Source of the DNA: Silicimonas sp.
GTDB lineage: Bacteria; Pseudomonadota; Alphaproteobacteria; Rhodobacterales; Rhodobacteraceae
Direction of reading: 5' to 3'
Assembly: GCA_022824315.1 (NCBI GenBank)
Contig: JAJEAC010000075.1
Coordinates: forward strand, 1-49,186
DNA: 49,186 nt
The notes under the pieces were generated by a model. That model ran no database searches. It saw nothing but the letters and a program-made list of their open reading frames with translations, and was not told where the DNA came from. Of this stretch, positions 1 to 8,159 are shown in pieces (the first letter of the stretch is position 1; every line of letters starts with the position of its first letter). Position numbers and translations under genes: made by a program.

Positions 1-2
1 GC

Positions 3-101
3 CGAATCTCAAGCTACCTGAAGTCCATGGGCTACAAGGGCTACAACCCCATGACCGCCATACAGATCGCGCTCATGGGCAAGGCCGAAGAGATGGTTTG
101 A
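3..101 (+). CDS. C-terminal tail of an unidentified protein
   Basis: The frame starting at base 3 is open from the window edge and reads a 32-residue tail ending KGYNPMTAIQIALMGKAEEMV, then TGA at 99-101. The composition (regular hydrophobic and charged alternation, no rare codons) looks like the true end of a gene that begins outside the window. I do not recognise the family. It is followed directly by a stretch with interrupted coding signal, so it may itself be the relic of a longer gene with a premature stop. Confidence 0.4.
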   Translation, partial: RISSYLKSMGYKGYNPMTAIQIALMGKAEEMV

Positions 102-612
102 GACCAACCCAGAATTCCGAAAAAATGGCCCGAGCAGTTACGGGAAAAGGAAAAAAGTCCGCGCGAATGACGCGAGCTTCTGCTGCCGATCAATCCTGCC
201 GGTGTCTTCGATCTGGCCATGTATGTCGTTCGATCCAAGGACGACCAAACCGGCTATGAATTTGAATCGATGGGCGCCGACTTGCTCGTGAAGCTCGTGG
301 GCCTATTCCATACTGACCACGATGAACTGTTCGAGGAAGAAGAGAGGCACAACGCGCTTGTCGAGTGGCTTGGGCTCTTCATGGATGCGGGGCCGACTTC
401 GACCGCAAGATTGCGTTTGATGCCTCCAACCCTCGCCCGTATAGAAATGCGATGCATTCTACGAGCTTGAACCGAGCGTCTTCTTCTTCGATACGGGGTC
501 ATGCCGTTTCGGGCCAAACCCACTTGCCATTGGAGGCGTAGCCAACGCGTCCAATGCGTTCGCGCCGGCGTTTGTCACTTTCCGTCGCTTACAAATTCAG
601 GATGAGTACTGA
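102..612 (+). pseudogene. possible decayed ORF, family unknown
   Basis: No intact gene fits here, but protein-like sequence continues across frames. From about 159 to 400 one frame reads a plausible stretch that includes GADLLVKLVGLFHTDHDELF and an acidic run. After about 390 the coding character moves to another frame (DFDRKIAFDASNPRPYRNAM). It moves again near 450 to a frame reading LEPSVFFFDTGSCRFGPNP and ending with TGA at 610-612, which overlaps the end of the neighbouring integrase. At least two frameshifts and an in-frame stop at 156-158 would be needed. I could not identify the ancestor; this is coding-like debris rather than a working gene. Confidence 0.3.
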
Positions 613-1769
613 ATCCTCACATTGCAAGGCGGCTGGCCATCATGTCCATGCGATCCACTGCACGACAGCAATTCGGAAATCCGCGCCCCGATACGCTCCG
701 CTGCAGCCTCAACCTCTTTGTCCGCGACGTGCGCGTACCGAAGAGTCATTGTCACTCTGCTGTGGCCCAGGAGCCGTGCCACGACGGGCAGGGGGACGCC
801 CTGCATGACAGCCTGACTCCCGTAGGTGTGGCGAAGATCATGCAGCCGGACATCCTCGATCCCGCATTCTCGTCGCACCGCGCTCCAAAGGGACAGTGAG
901 TCCGAGATCGGCTTGGACGGGTCTCTCGGAGAGGCGAACAGGAAGTCTCCCGGCGCCGCTGCGAGGCGGCGCTCGACAATGTCCCTGGCAGCGTCCGACA
1001 GGAACACCGTCCGTGGACCCGTCTTGCTGTCCGCCAGCCTCAGGCATTCGGCATCCACTTCTCTTGTCCGCAGACGGACAATTTCGCTTTTGCGACACCC
1101 GGTCAGAAGCAGCAGTCGGATTATGTCGGCCTGCTGTCCGCGTTTCCCGCCAGCATGGCGGTCGAGTGCCTTGTGCAGGCGGTCGATCTCCTCCCGGGAC
1201 AGGAACCGCGAGAGTTTCGGACGCGGGTTCCGCTTGACGCCCTTGGCGGGGTTAACCTTGATGTGCTCAAGCTTCACCGCATGGTTGAAAATCTGGCTCA
1301 ATGCCTCAAGCGCCTTGTTGGCCGCCCCGGGCGATGTGCGGCTGTACGCGTCGAACCAGCGATGCACGTGGGTCGGCGTGATCCTGTTCATGCGAAGGTT
1401 GCCGAAGGATGGCAGCAACTGGGTGTTCAAGGTTTTGTCCATCCGGCAAATCGTCGAGGGTTTGCATCCGGTGGACCAGAAAGCGCGCCAGGTTTCTGCA
1501 ACGAAGGCCGAGAACGCCGGAGCCGCAACTTTCCGGTCCGCGTCTTCGGACTGCATCCTGAGACACTCCCGGCGCGCCTCGTCGACCGTCAGCAGCGTGG
1601 CCGGACCCAATGACCGCTTTCCTTGCCGGTCCAGACAGACAAAGGTCCGGGTGCCGGACGATTGGACACGGACGCACAGCGACGGCATCCAGGCATCGCG
1701 GACCGTGTATTCGCGGGCACCGGGCTTCAGCCGCCGGATTCCCGCGTCGGTGAGGCGAACCTGCTTCAT
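597..1769 (-). CDS. tyrosine recombinase / integrase (downstream gene of a tandem pair)
   Basis: A 390-residue tyrosine site-specific recombinase. The N-terminal 70 residues resemble the arm-type binding domain of P4-like integrases. The catalytic domain shows the family signature: the first arginine in LLLLTGCRKSEIVRLR, H-x-x-R in LHDLRHTYGSQA, and the final histidine and tyrosine nucleophile in LLGHSRVTMTLRYAHVAD. The ATG at 1769 overlaps the stop of the upstream integrase by ATGA and has a GGGAGG ribosome-binding site inside that gene, so the two are translationally coupled. The C-terminal 20 residues run past the usual end and overlap decayed sequence on the other strand, so the original stop may have been lost. 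It probably catalyses integration or excision of a genomic island; which att sites it uses is not visible. Confidence 0.92.
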   Translation of the reverse strand: MKQVRLTDAGIRRLKPGAREYTVRDAWMPSLCVRVQSSGTRTFVCLDRQGKRSLGPATLLTVDEARRECLRMQSEDADRKVAAPAFSAFVAETWRAFWSTGCKPSTICRMDKTLNTQLLPSFGNLRMNRITPTHVHRWFDAYSRTSPGAANKALEALSQIFNHAVKLEHIKVNPAKGVKRNPRPKLSRFLSREEIDRLHKALDRHAGGKRGQQADIIRLLLLTGCRKSEIVRLRTREVDAECLRLADSKTGPRTVFLSDAARDIVERRLAAAPGDFLFASPRDPSKPISDSLSLWSAVRRECGIEDVRLHDLRHTYGSQAVMQGVPLPVVARLLGHSRVTMTLRYAHVADKEVEAAAERIGARISELLSCSGSHGHDGQPPCNVRIQYSS

Positions 1770-2896
1770 GAGATCCTCCCTGCAAGAAAGGTGCCCATCA
1801 TGTCGGCGGCGTCACGCGCCGCGCTCTCGGCAAGATGAATGTACTTCAGCGTTGTCTCGGAATCGTTGTGACCCAGCAGGCGCCCGACGACGGGAACGGT
1901 CTCGCCCGTCGTGATTGCCAAACTGGCGTAGGTATGTCGAACGTCATGAAGCCGCACGTCCTCCAGTCCGGCCTCGGAACGCACGCGAACCCAGAAGTTC
2001 TCGACGGCGGTCTTCGAGACGGGACCGTCCGTCCGCGGGGACGGAAACACCCAGCGGGAGGTCTTCGGCAGCTCCGCCAGCACATCCCGGGACGGCGTCG
2101 AAAGCCACACGATTCGAGGACCTGACTTGCTGTCTCGAAGATGCAGATGTCCGTCCCGCAAGTCCCGCCACTGAAGGGTTCGGATTTCGCCGGCCCGGCA
2201 ACCGGTCAGGAGCAAGAGCCTGATGACGGCCGTCGCCCATTGGCGTTCCGTCGCATGCAGCGAGAGGACGTCGCCCAGGCGCCGCAGTTCGGCCTCCGAC
2301 AGGAAGCGTTCCCGGCCCTTCCGACGGTAGCGCCTGATGCCCTTGCACGGGTTCGTGCCTGCAGGACGGTAGCCGTAGACCTCGGCTTGGGCCATGATGA
2401 CGGACAGAACCGGCGCCGAACGATCGGCGGCGACGGGCGTCGCGTGCAGGGACATGAACCAGTCCTGAACGTCCCTCCGGGTGATGTCGGCGACCTGCCG
2501 TCCCCGGAACCACGGCAGGATCTGGTTGCTCAGATACCACCTGTTCACCTTCAGGGTGGACGGCTTCCAGCGGCGACCGTAGCGGCTGAACACGTCCTCC
2601 GCGACGGCCTCGAAGCTGGTTTCGTCCGGCGAGGCAACGACAGGCTGGCCCTTGCGAACGGCGGCGAGGGCCGACCTTGCCGCTTCGCGCGCGTCCGCCA
2701 CGCCCATCATGTCTGCATCGCCGATGAGCTTCCAGACGCGCTGCCCGTTGAACTGCGTGTGGATGAAGAAACGCTTCCCGCCCGAGGGCAGGATCCTGAC
2801 GCCGAATCCTCTCAGGACCGCGTCTCGAACGTCCCGCGTCGTCTTTGCCGGATTTAGTGTCTTGATTCTTGAATCGGTGAGCCGTAGTTTCGCCAC
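1766..2896 (-). CDS. tyrosine recombinase / integrase (upstream gene of a tandem pair)
   Basis: A 376-residue tyrosine recombinase, clearly a relative of the gene it overlaps but not a recent duplicate. Catalytic motifs are complete: LLLLTGCRAGEIRTLQWRDL (Arg I), LHDVRHTYASLA (HxxR) and LLGHNDSETTLKYIHLAE (His and nucleophilic Tyr). I place the start at the GTG at 2896 because AGGAG lies about eight bases upstream; a TTG at 2911 is possible but has no such site. An imperfect inverted repeat and tRNA-Gln lie just upstream. Two integrases in one operon suggests an element whose integration needs two non-identical recombinases, or two stacked element ends. Confidence 0.92.
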   Translation of the reverse strand: MAKLRLTDSRIKTLNPAKTTRDVRDAVLRGFGVRILPSGGKRFFIHTQFNGQRVWKLIGDADMMGVADAREAARSALAAVRKGQPVVASPDETSFEAVAEDVFSRYGRRWKPSTLKVNRWYLSNQILPWFRGRQVADITRRDVQDWFMSLHATPVAADRSAPVLSVIMAQAEVYGYRPAGTNPCKGIRRYRRKGRERFLSEAELRRLGDVLSLHATERQWATAVIRLLLLTGCRAGEIRTLQWRDLRDGHLHLRDSKSGPRIVWLSTPSRDVLAELPKTSRWVFPSPRTDGPVSKTAVENFWVRVRSEAGLEDVRLHDVRHTYASLAITTGETVPVVGRLLGHNDSETTLKYIHLAESAARDAADMMGTFLAGRIS

Positions 2897-2917
2897 GCTT
2901 TTCTCCTGCAATCAGTT

Positions 2918-2959
2918 GCAGACGCGGACGAAACTGGACAAGAACCAGTCCGCATCTGC
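2918..2959. repeat. imperfect inverted repeat upstream of the integrase operon
   Basis: GCAGACGCGGAC at 2918-2929 is complemented by GTCCGCATCTGC at 2948-2959 with one mismatch. An alternative inner pairing, ACTGG with CCAGT, is also possible. It lies between the integrase start and tRNA-Gln, where integrase arm sites, a promoter operator or an excisionase site would be expected. The role is inferred from position only. Confidence 0.5.
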
Positions 2960-3016
2960 GGATTGACGAAGGAAAAAAGAACGCTATTTCAAAGCGTTAG
3001 CACCGCCAGGTGCGGG

Positions 3017-3091
3017 TGGGGTGTAGCCAAGTGGTAAGGCAGCGGTTTTTGGTACCGTGTATCGTAGGTTCGAATCCTACCACCCCAGCCA
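3017..3091 (+). tRNA. tRNA-Gln (anticodon TTG)
   Basis: A complete cloverleaf can be drawn. The acceptor stem TGGGGTG pairs with CACCCCA, the D-arm contains AGTGGTAA, the anticodon stem GCGGT/ACCGT encloses TTTTGGT (anticodon TTG), the T-arm is GTAGG-TTCGAAT-CCTAC, and an encoded GCCA ends at 3091. The TGGGG start and GCCA end are typical of bacterial tRNA-Gln. tRNA genes are common integrase targets, but the integrases here lie on the 5' side, whereas elements inserted at a tRNA 3' end lie downstream of it. I found no second copy of the tRNA 3' end in the window. Confidence 0.96.
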
Positions 3092-3182
3092 GGCGGTTCT
3101 TCGATTTCGGGCACCAGAAGCCTTACCAATGGCAAATCCTGGCCATTTGATCCCAAAAAGTGGTTCTGACTGAATCGGCCGT

Positions 3183-4673
3183 TCACGCGTCCTGTGACAC
3201 GGTGAATTGACCCATCATGCCACAGTCTTCGTGTTCAAGAATGTGGCAGTGATACATGTAGGGTGCGTGATCCGGTGCCTCGTGGTCGAAGCGCACCAGA
3301 ATCTCCGCCTTGCCATCCTGAACATGCACCATGTCTTTCCAACCCTGTGCATAGGACACCGTGTCATGGCTCTCCTGTCGCAGGATACGGAACGAGCAAC
3401 CATGAACATGGAAAGGATGAATCTCTTCCTCCGCCGCAATCTTCCAAAGCTCTGTTTCGCCCAGCCGGGCGCGTTGGTCGATGCGATCCATTTTCATCGG
3501 TTGGCCGTTGATACCCATGCCCATGCCTTCACCGCAAAAGTTCCCCCAATTGGCTGCAAGAGTCGCCAATTCTTCACCTTCGCCCATGTTCAAGGTGAAT
3601 TCCCTCGTTACCGTTGCCTCATCCGCACGAGCCGGGGAGAGGTTCGCCAGTCGGATTGGCATGGAACCTGTGAACCCCTTTTCTCCTGTTCGGGACAGTG
3701 TCAGCACCGCGGTTCCCGGGATTTGTTCACTGATGAACTGTGCCAGCAATCTGAAGAGCCGTCCGTAGCCGGGAAAGCTGGCTGCAATGAGACTGTTGGT
3801 CTCCAGGGTGCTCATGTCAACAAGCACTTCGTAGCGTTCGCCGGGCGAAATAATCAGGTTTTCGGTCTCTACGGCCGAAGCCAGAAAGCCTCCGTCGGAC
3901 GCAATGACGGTCAGCGGCCCATGCGCCATCTTCAAAGTCAGAAAACGGGCGTTGCATGCATTCAAGATGCGTAGCCGGATCAAGCCGCTTGGAACATTCT
4001 GCCCTACCGGTGCAATGGTCCCATTGATGACGAAGGTGTCGCCAAGAATGCCATCTTCAAAGGCTTCCCCTGTCAGAAAATAGCTCATCGTGCCCTCGTC
4101 ATCGAATATTTTGTCTTGCAAGACGATGGTGAAGTCATCGACGCCATAGGTCCGGGGCAGATCGGCGGACAAGCTGGCGTCATCCTCGATCAGCATCACG
4201 CCCGCAAGGCCCTTGTAGACTTGCTTGGCTGTCTTGCCGTGCATGTGGGAGTGGAACCAGGTCGTCGCGGCTTGTTGTCGGATAGGCACGTCAGGAGCCC
4301 ATGTGTGGCCCGGCTCGATTTCCTGGTGAGGACCTCCATCGACCTCGCCCGGTATGTGCAACCCGTGCCAGTGAATGGTTGTCACTTCGCCGATCCCGTT
4401 GACGACATCAAAGGGCAAAGTCTGTCCTTGTTTCACCCGCAGCACCTGGCCAAGATAGTTGCTGTTGATGCCGAGCGTCCTGCTGGCAGTGCCAAAACCA
4501 AAGTCATGTGCGGCTGCGTTTAGGTTCAGCTGAATTCGTTCGTCAAACCCACCCGTCAAGTCATTCAACGGAAAGATCGGCAAGAGTTTCGATCGGGTCT
4601 GCGCCCAGGCAAGTCCAGCCCCGGCAAGGAAGGTGCCAGCGCCGGCTGCCTTCAAGAGTGTCCGTCGGTCCAT
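3183..4673 (-). CDS. CueO-like periplasmic multicopper oxidase
   Basis: A 496-residue three-cupredoxin multicopper oxidase. It starts with MDRRTLLKAAGAG, a twin-arginine-like signal cleaved near LAWA (residue 24), so export to the periplasm by Tat is expected. All copper-binding blocks are present: HWHG at 101-104, HSHMHG at 141-146, HPFHVHG near 445 and the terminal HCHILEHEDCGMMG block. The sequence around these (GKTAKQVYKGLAGVMLIED) is closest to CueO/bilirubin-oxidase-type proteins, which oxidise Cu(I) or phenolics with reduction of O2 to water. The methionine-rich insert of E. coli CueO is absent, so copper tolerance is likely but not proven. It stands alone between tRNA-Gln and decayed sequence. 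Confidence 0.93.
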   Translation of the reverse strand: MDRRTLLKAAGAGTFLAGAGLAWAQTRSKLLPIFPLNDLTGGFDERIQLNLNAAAHDFGFGTASRTLGINSNYLGQVLRVKQGQTLPFDVVNGIGEVTTIHWHGLHIPGEVDGGPHQEIEPGHTWAPDVPIRQQAATTWFHSHMHGKTAKQVYKGLAGVMLIEDDASLSADLPRTYGVDDFTIVLQDKIFDDEGTMSYFLTGEAFEDGILGDTFVINGTIAPVGQNVPSGLIRLRILNACNARFLTLKMAHGPLTVIASDGGFLASAVETENLIISPGERYEVLVDMSTLETNSLIAASFPGYGRLFRLLAQFISEQIPGTAVLTLSRTGEKGFTGSMPIRLANLSPARADEATVTREFTLNMGEGEELATLAANWGNFCGEGMGMGINGQPMKMDRIDQRARLGETELWKIAAEEEIHPFHVHGCSFRILRQESHDTVSYAQGWKDMVHVQDGKAEILVRFDHEAPDHAPYMYHCHILEHEDCGMMGQFTVSQDA

Positions 4674-4862
4674 TGAAAGTTCTCCCTGAGTGCGTCACTT
4701 TTTGATTGTTGCGTCGGCACGTCGATCAAGGTGAACGCGCAACTGCCGCTCCATCAAGCGAAAAATTTGTGCGTGTTTCCGTAGTTTCTCCGGTCTGCAT
4801 TGAACTTCCGGGCATGAACATGCCTGAGGGACTTTTGTGCAGAGGCCTGTTCGGCAGAGATT

Positions 4863-5144
4863 TCAGTCCACTGTTGAGCGGGGCGTACCAGGGTTCGTCC
4901 TGGCAGCAAGGATCGTCTCCAGCGGATCCTGCTTTGCCACGCAGTGGTCTGGCTTGATTTCCTGAAGCCTCGGCCCGTAGCCAGGCTGCCCGCGTCCGGG
5001 TGGCAGAAACCGGAGCGCATCTTCCGGGTCGGACGACGAGATCAGGTCTCCGGGAACCCGAATTCGGTTCCGTATCCGCTCAACCCGGGGGTCCGGAATT
5101 GGCGCAGCGGAGATGAGCGTGCGGGTAAACGGTGTTCGGGTGGA
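4863..5144 (-). pseudogene. oligopeptide ABC transporter ATPase, C-terminal remnant (OppF/DppF type)
   Basis: About 93 residues match the C-terminal region of peptide ABC ATPases: PFTRTLISAAPIPDPRVE, then RIRVPGDLISSSDPEDALRF, then a degenerate version of the cysteine segment, and LQEIKPDHCVA near the end. Family members carry these blocks after the ATPase core. The Walker motifs, signature motif and three quarters of the protein are missing. The usual FHPRCP segment is corrupted to FLPPGRGQP. Homology stops at about 5144, exactly where nhaA-like sequence on the opposite strand begins, so the rest was lost in a rearrangement. Confidence 0.7.
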
Positions 5145-5688
5145 GCCATGAGTTGGTACGGGTTCCAGGAGAGTGGTCTGAATCCCGCACTGGGCCTGTT
5201 CCCCAGCGTACCGGCGCTTCCAAACGCTGACCACGCATTCGGCATTTTTGCAAAGGCTGAGCAGCACCTGACGGATCTGCTGAACGACTGCGAGCAATTG
5301 CTGGAGCATCCCGTCGAGATAATCCTATTCTTCTTTGGCCTGCTGAATGCCGGTGTCGAATTCTCTGCCATTGGCCCTGCGACCTGGCTGTTTCTCCTGA
5401 GCCTGATCGTGGGAAAGCCCTTCGGCGTTTTTGCTTTTCGGCTGGTTCGCGGGCGCCCCAATGAAGCTTGGAATGCCGTCAGGCCTGTGCATATTCGATC
5501 TCTTCCTGATCGGTTGCGTGGCTGCGATCGGATTCACGGTCTCGCTGTTCATTGCCACGGTCGCCTTCGATCCGGGCCCTGTGCAAGATGCCGCGGAGAT
5601 GGGCGCTCTTCCCAGCTACTTCGCTGCGGCGATTTCCCTGGTTGTCGGGAAACTCTCGAAGCGTGAGAAGCAGCACGGACAAGCCTGA
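5136..5688 (+). pseudogene. nhaA: Na+/H+ antiporter NhaA, C-terminal remnant with frameshift
   Basis: Two overlapping frames together give the C-terminal half of NhaA. The first reads GGAMSWYGFQESGLNPALG, then EHPVEIILFFFGLLNAGVEF and GPATWLFLLSLIVGKPFGV. After one extra base in the T-run at 5428-5432 the second reads LLFGWFAGAPMKL, then IGCVAAIGFTVSLFIATVAF and DAAEMGALPSYFAA, ending at 5688. These are the late transmembrane segments of NhaA. The N-terminal half is absent. Truncation plus frameshift makes this non-functional. It abuts a peptide ABC ATPase remnant on the other strand. Confidence 0.78.
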
Positions 5689-6074
5689 CAGCCGGAAACA
5701 CTGAATCGCGGATTTCGGGTCTTGTATGAACCATCAGGCTTGCGCAGGTAACGCCCGCCCGGTTTCAGGCACTATGGACCGTCGGCAATCGGATTTCGAT
5801 TCGAGCGGAGCGTCGCCATTTCCCGCCGAACTGACCGTCGGAACGGCGGCACGGGCAAACGAGCAGGTTTCAAATGAATGCAGACAGGACGGTGCCGGTC
5901 GACGCCATGTGGGTTCCGGTTGAGCACATGCTGTCCGGCAAAGCGACCGATCCCAGCGCCACCGATGCGGACAATCGGCGGTTCCCCGAGGCGGCTCCTT
6001 GGCGGACCTCTGAACCCGGTCGCGCTAGCGCGAAGCGAAATCCCGGTCGGGTTCCGGTCAGGATATCGAAGAGC
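5689..6074. other. gene-free stretch with a 14-bp palindrome
   Basis: No coding region can be supported between the nhaA remnant and the GH31 stop. The clearest structure is TCGCGCTAGCGCGA at 6020-6033, a perfect palindrome about 40 bases beyond the end of the minus-strand GH31 gene. It could form a terminator-like hairpin for that operon, but no T-run follows on the minus strand. Confidence 0.4.
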
Positions 6075-8159
6075 TTATGGCGACAGGTCTTCAAAATTAC
6101 TCATGTGCACGCTCCAATGATCCGCCAAACAGAAAACGGGCGGCATCCCCAACTTCGCGGAGACCCGGACCGTAGTGCCGCCTTCGTAGAGCTCGCCAGT
6201 CCAAACGTGTACCCAATCGCGCCCGGCTGGCAGACGTATCTCCCGGGAATTCGCGCTGGGTTCCAGCACGGGCGCCACCAGCAGCTTAGGCCCGAGCATG
6301 TATGCGCCCTGTGGGGTCCGCAGCGCGATGTCGGAGGGAAACGCGAAGGGCAAGGGACGCATCGGCGGCACGCCCGTCGCGGTGTATTCTGCCATGACCT
6401 CGGTCAGATAGGGGCGCAGCCGTTCGCGCAACTCCAGCAGCCGCTTCAGGATCTTTTCCACCTTGGGTCCGTAGCTCCAGACCTCGTTGTCGCCGCCCGT
6501 GTCCGTGAATACGTGGAAGAGGTCTCGCCCATAGTCGACTTCGCCGTCGACAGATGCGAACGGAACACCGTTCGGTACTCGAACGCCGTGCAGGCGGCAG
6601 ACCGGCGAGAACACACCAAATTCGAACCAGCGAACAAGAAGTTCAGGGAACTTGGGATCGTCGGCGTGGCCCTCGTAGAATCCGCCGATATCGGTTGTCC
6701 ACCAGCCGATCCCTGACATGGCCGCGTGCAGTCCCGCAGCGATCTGGGCGCGGTAGTCTTCCCATGTCGACCAGACGTCACCGGACCACAGGATGACCGG
6801 ATAGCGCTGTCCGCCCGCCCAGGTCGAGCGGCATAGGAGCACCGATTCGTCGGCGCCGGCCTCTTTCAGGCCCTCAGCGTAGAGTTGCGCATGGACCAGC
6901 GGATAGGCCGACAGCATCTCCGCCCCGTTGCCAAGGTGGGTCCGCACATTTTCGGCATCGGCGGGTCGCATCTCGGGTTCGCAAGCATCCAGCCAGAAAT
7001 TGCTGATGCCCCGATCGAGGTAGTTCCGCTTGGCCTTTTCCCAGTGGAAGTCACCGGCATCTGGGTTGAAGACATCATAATAGGTCAGGAAGTGCACCCC
7101 GAAAGGATCCTTGTCGGGGAACTGGATCACCGCAGGTACGCCACGCTCGGTGCGCAGTAGGTACCCCTTTTCGCGCATCTCGGTGAAATACTTCGCGTTC
7201 GCACCGACCGTCGGCCAGATCGAGACGATGGTCTTCACGCCCATTTCGTCCAGTTCGCGCACCAAGCCCTCGGGGTCAGGCCATTCGGCGGGGTCGAACT
7301 CCCACTCGCCTTGCCGGGTCCAGGCGAAGAAGTCGATCACGATGCACGACAGTGGAATCCCCCGCTGCCGGTAGCCGCGCGCGACGTTCACGATTTCCTG
7401 TTGCGAGCGATAACGCAGCTTTGATTGCCAGAAGCCGGTCACCCAGTCGGGGCATGCGGGCGGAAGTCCGGTCGCGGCGACGTAGGTCCGCAGAATGCGC
7501 TCCGGTGTCTCGCCGGCGGTGATCCAGTAGTCGAGGCCAGGCGTCGCGTCGGCCCGCCAACGCGTGATATTGGACGCGAACTCCGCCCGACCAACCGCCG
7601 GATTGTTCCACAAGAACCCATACCCTCGTGACGAAATCACGAATGGGACGACGACGTGCGTGTTCTGCTGTACGAGGTTGGTCGAGGTGGCCTTCAGATC
7701 CTCGCGCCCGTGTTGCGGCTGGCCAAGGCCCATCAGGTGCTCGTCGTCATAGGCCGTGAATGTGGCCTCAAGCTGGAAGCTTCCCGATGCGATCGGTTTG
7801 AACCGCCGCGGCGGAGGACCGGCGAAATGACTGCGCGCTTCAGACAGGAGTTCTTCGCCCGTCACCGTGTCGTAATATCCGATAGCCGGTTCTAATTGGA
7901 CGTCCGCACCGAGCCGGCGCTCCAGCCTGACCCGTGCCTCGATTCGACCGTTTCGGATACGGGCGTGCTTCCCGTCGATCACGATTGACGCTCTTGACGA
8001 CGCGGCTGCCAAGAGCGCGCTGACGTGCGGTTCGACGACCGTGCCCCCGGGGCGGGCCCGAGTTCTCAGGGCGTCCGGTCCCCAGGCTTCGACCCTTACG
8101 CACTCGCCGTTGAAGCGGATAACCAGCGTGTCACCGTCTTTCGTATACGTGTCAGTCAC
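6075..8159 (-). CDS. GH31 family alpha-glycosidase (YicI-like)
   Basis: A 694-residue glycoside hydrolase family 31 enzyme that removes alpha-linked glucosyl or xylosyl units from the non-reducing end. The TIM-barrel motifs are clear: IVIDFFAWTRQGEWEF, KTIVSIWPTVG, nucleophile Asp about 391 in NFWLDACEPEM, and acid/base Asp about 461 in LWSGDVWSTWEDY, followed by MSGIGWWTTDIGGF. There is no signal peptide, so it acts in the cytoplasm on imported glycosides. I choose the GTG at 8159: GGAGG lies seven bases upstream and the start overlaps the PhyH stop as GTGACTGA. It is the last gene of the minus arm of the LacI regulon. Exact specificity (glucosidase, xylosidase or sulfosugar-type) cannot be read from motifs. 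Confidence 0.93.
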   Translation of the reverse strand: MTDTYTKDGDTLVIRFNGECVRVEAWGPDALRTRARPGGTVVEPHVSALLAAASSRASIVIDGKHARIRNGRIEARVRLERRLGADVQLEPAIGYYDTVTGEELLSEARSHFAGPPPRRFKPIASGSFQLEATFTAYDDEHLMGLGQPQHGREDLKATSTNLVQQNTHVVVPFVISSRGYGFLWNNPAVGRAEFASNITRWRADATPGLDYWITAGETPERILRTYVAATGLPPACPDWVTGFWQSKLRYRSQQEIVNVARGYRQRGIPLSCIVIDFFAWTRQGEWEFDPAEWPDPEGLVRELDEMGVKTIVSIWPTVGANAKYFTEMREKGYLLRTERGVPAVIQFPDKDPFGVHFLTYYDVFNPDAGDFHWEKAKRNYLDRGISNFWLDACEPEMRPADAENVRTHLGNGAEMLSAYPLVHAQLYAEGLKEAGADESVLLCRSTWAGGQRYPVILWSGDVWSTWEDYRAQIAAGLHAAMSGIGWWTTDIGGFYEGHADDPKFPELLVRWFEFGVFSPVCRLHGVRVPNGVPFASVDGEVDYGRDLFHVFTDTGGDNEVWSYGPKVEKILKRLLELRERLRPYLTEVMAEYTATGVPPMRPLPFAFPSDIALRTPQGAYMLGPKLLVAPVLEPSANSREIRLPAGRDWVHVWTGELYEGGTTVRVSAKLGMPPVFCLADHWSVHMSNFEDLSP

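Noticed and set aside
826-1914. Long plus-strand open frame (362 codons)
   Set aside because: It is antisense to the two integrases, which show complete catalytic motifs; it is rich in Arg and Ser and has no recognisable domain.
3017-3091. tRNA-Gln as attachment site of an island extending to the right
   Set aside because: No duplicate of the tRNA 3' end was found downstream in the window and the integrases lie on the other side.
2989-3186. Small minus-strand ORF with a GGRIRTYDTRYQ-type sequence
   Set aside because: This is the reverse complement of tRNA-Gln, a well-known annotation artefact.
5874-6716. 280-codon plus-strand open frame
   Set aside because: Runs antisense through the end of the GH31 gene; no domain and no ribosome-binding site.
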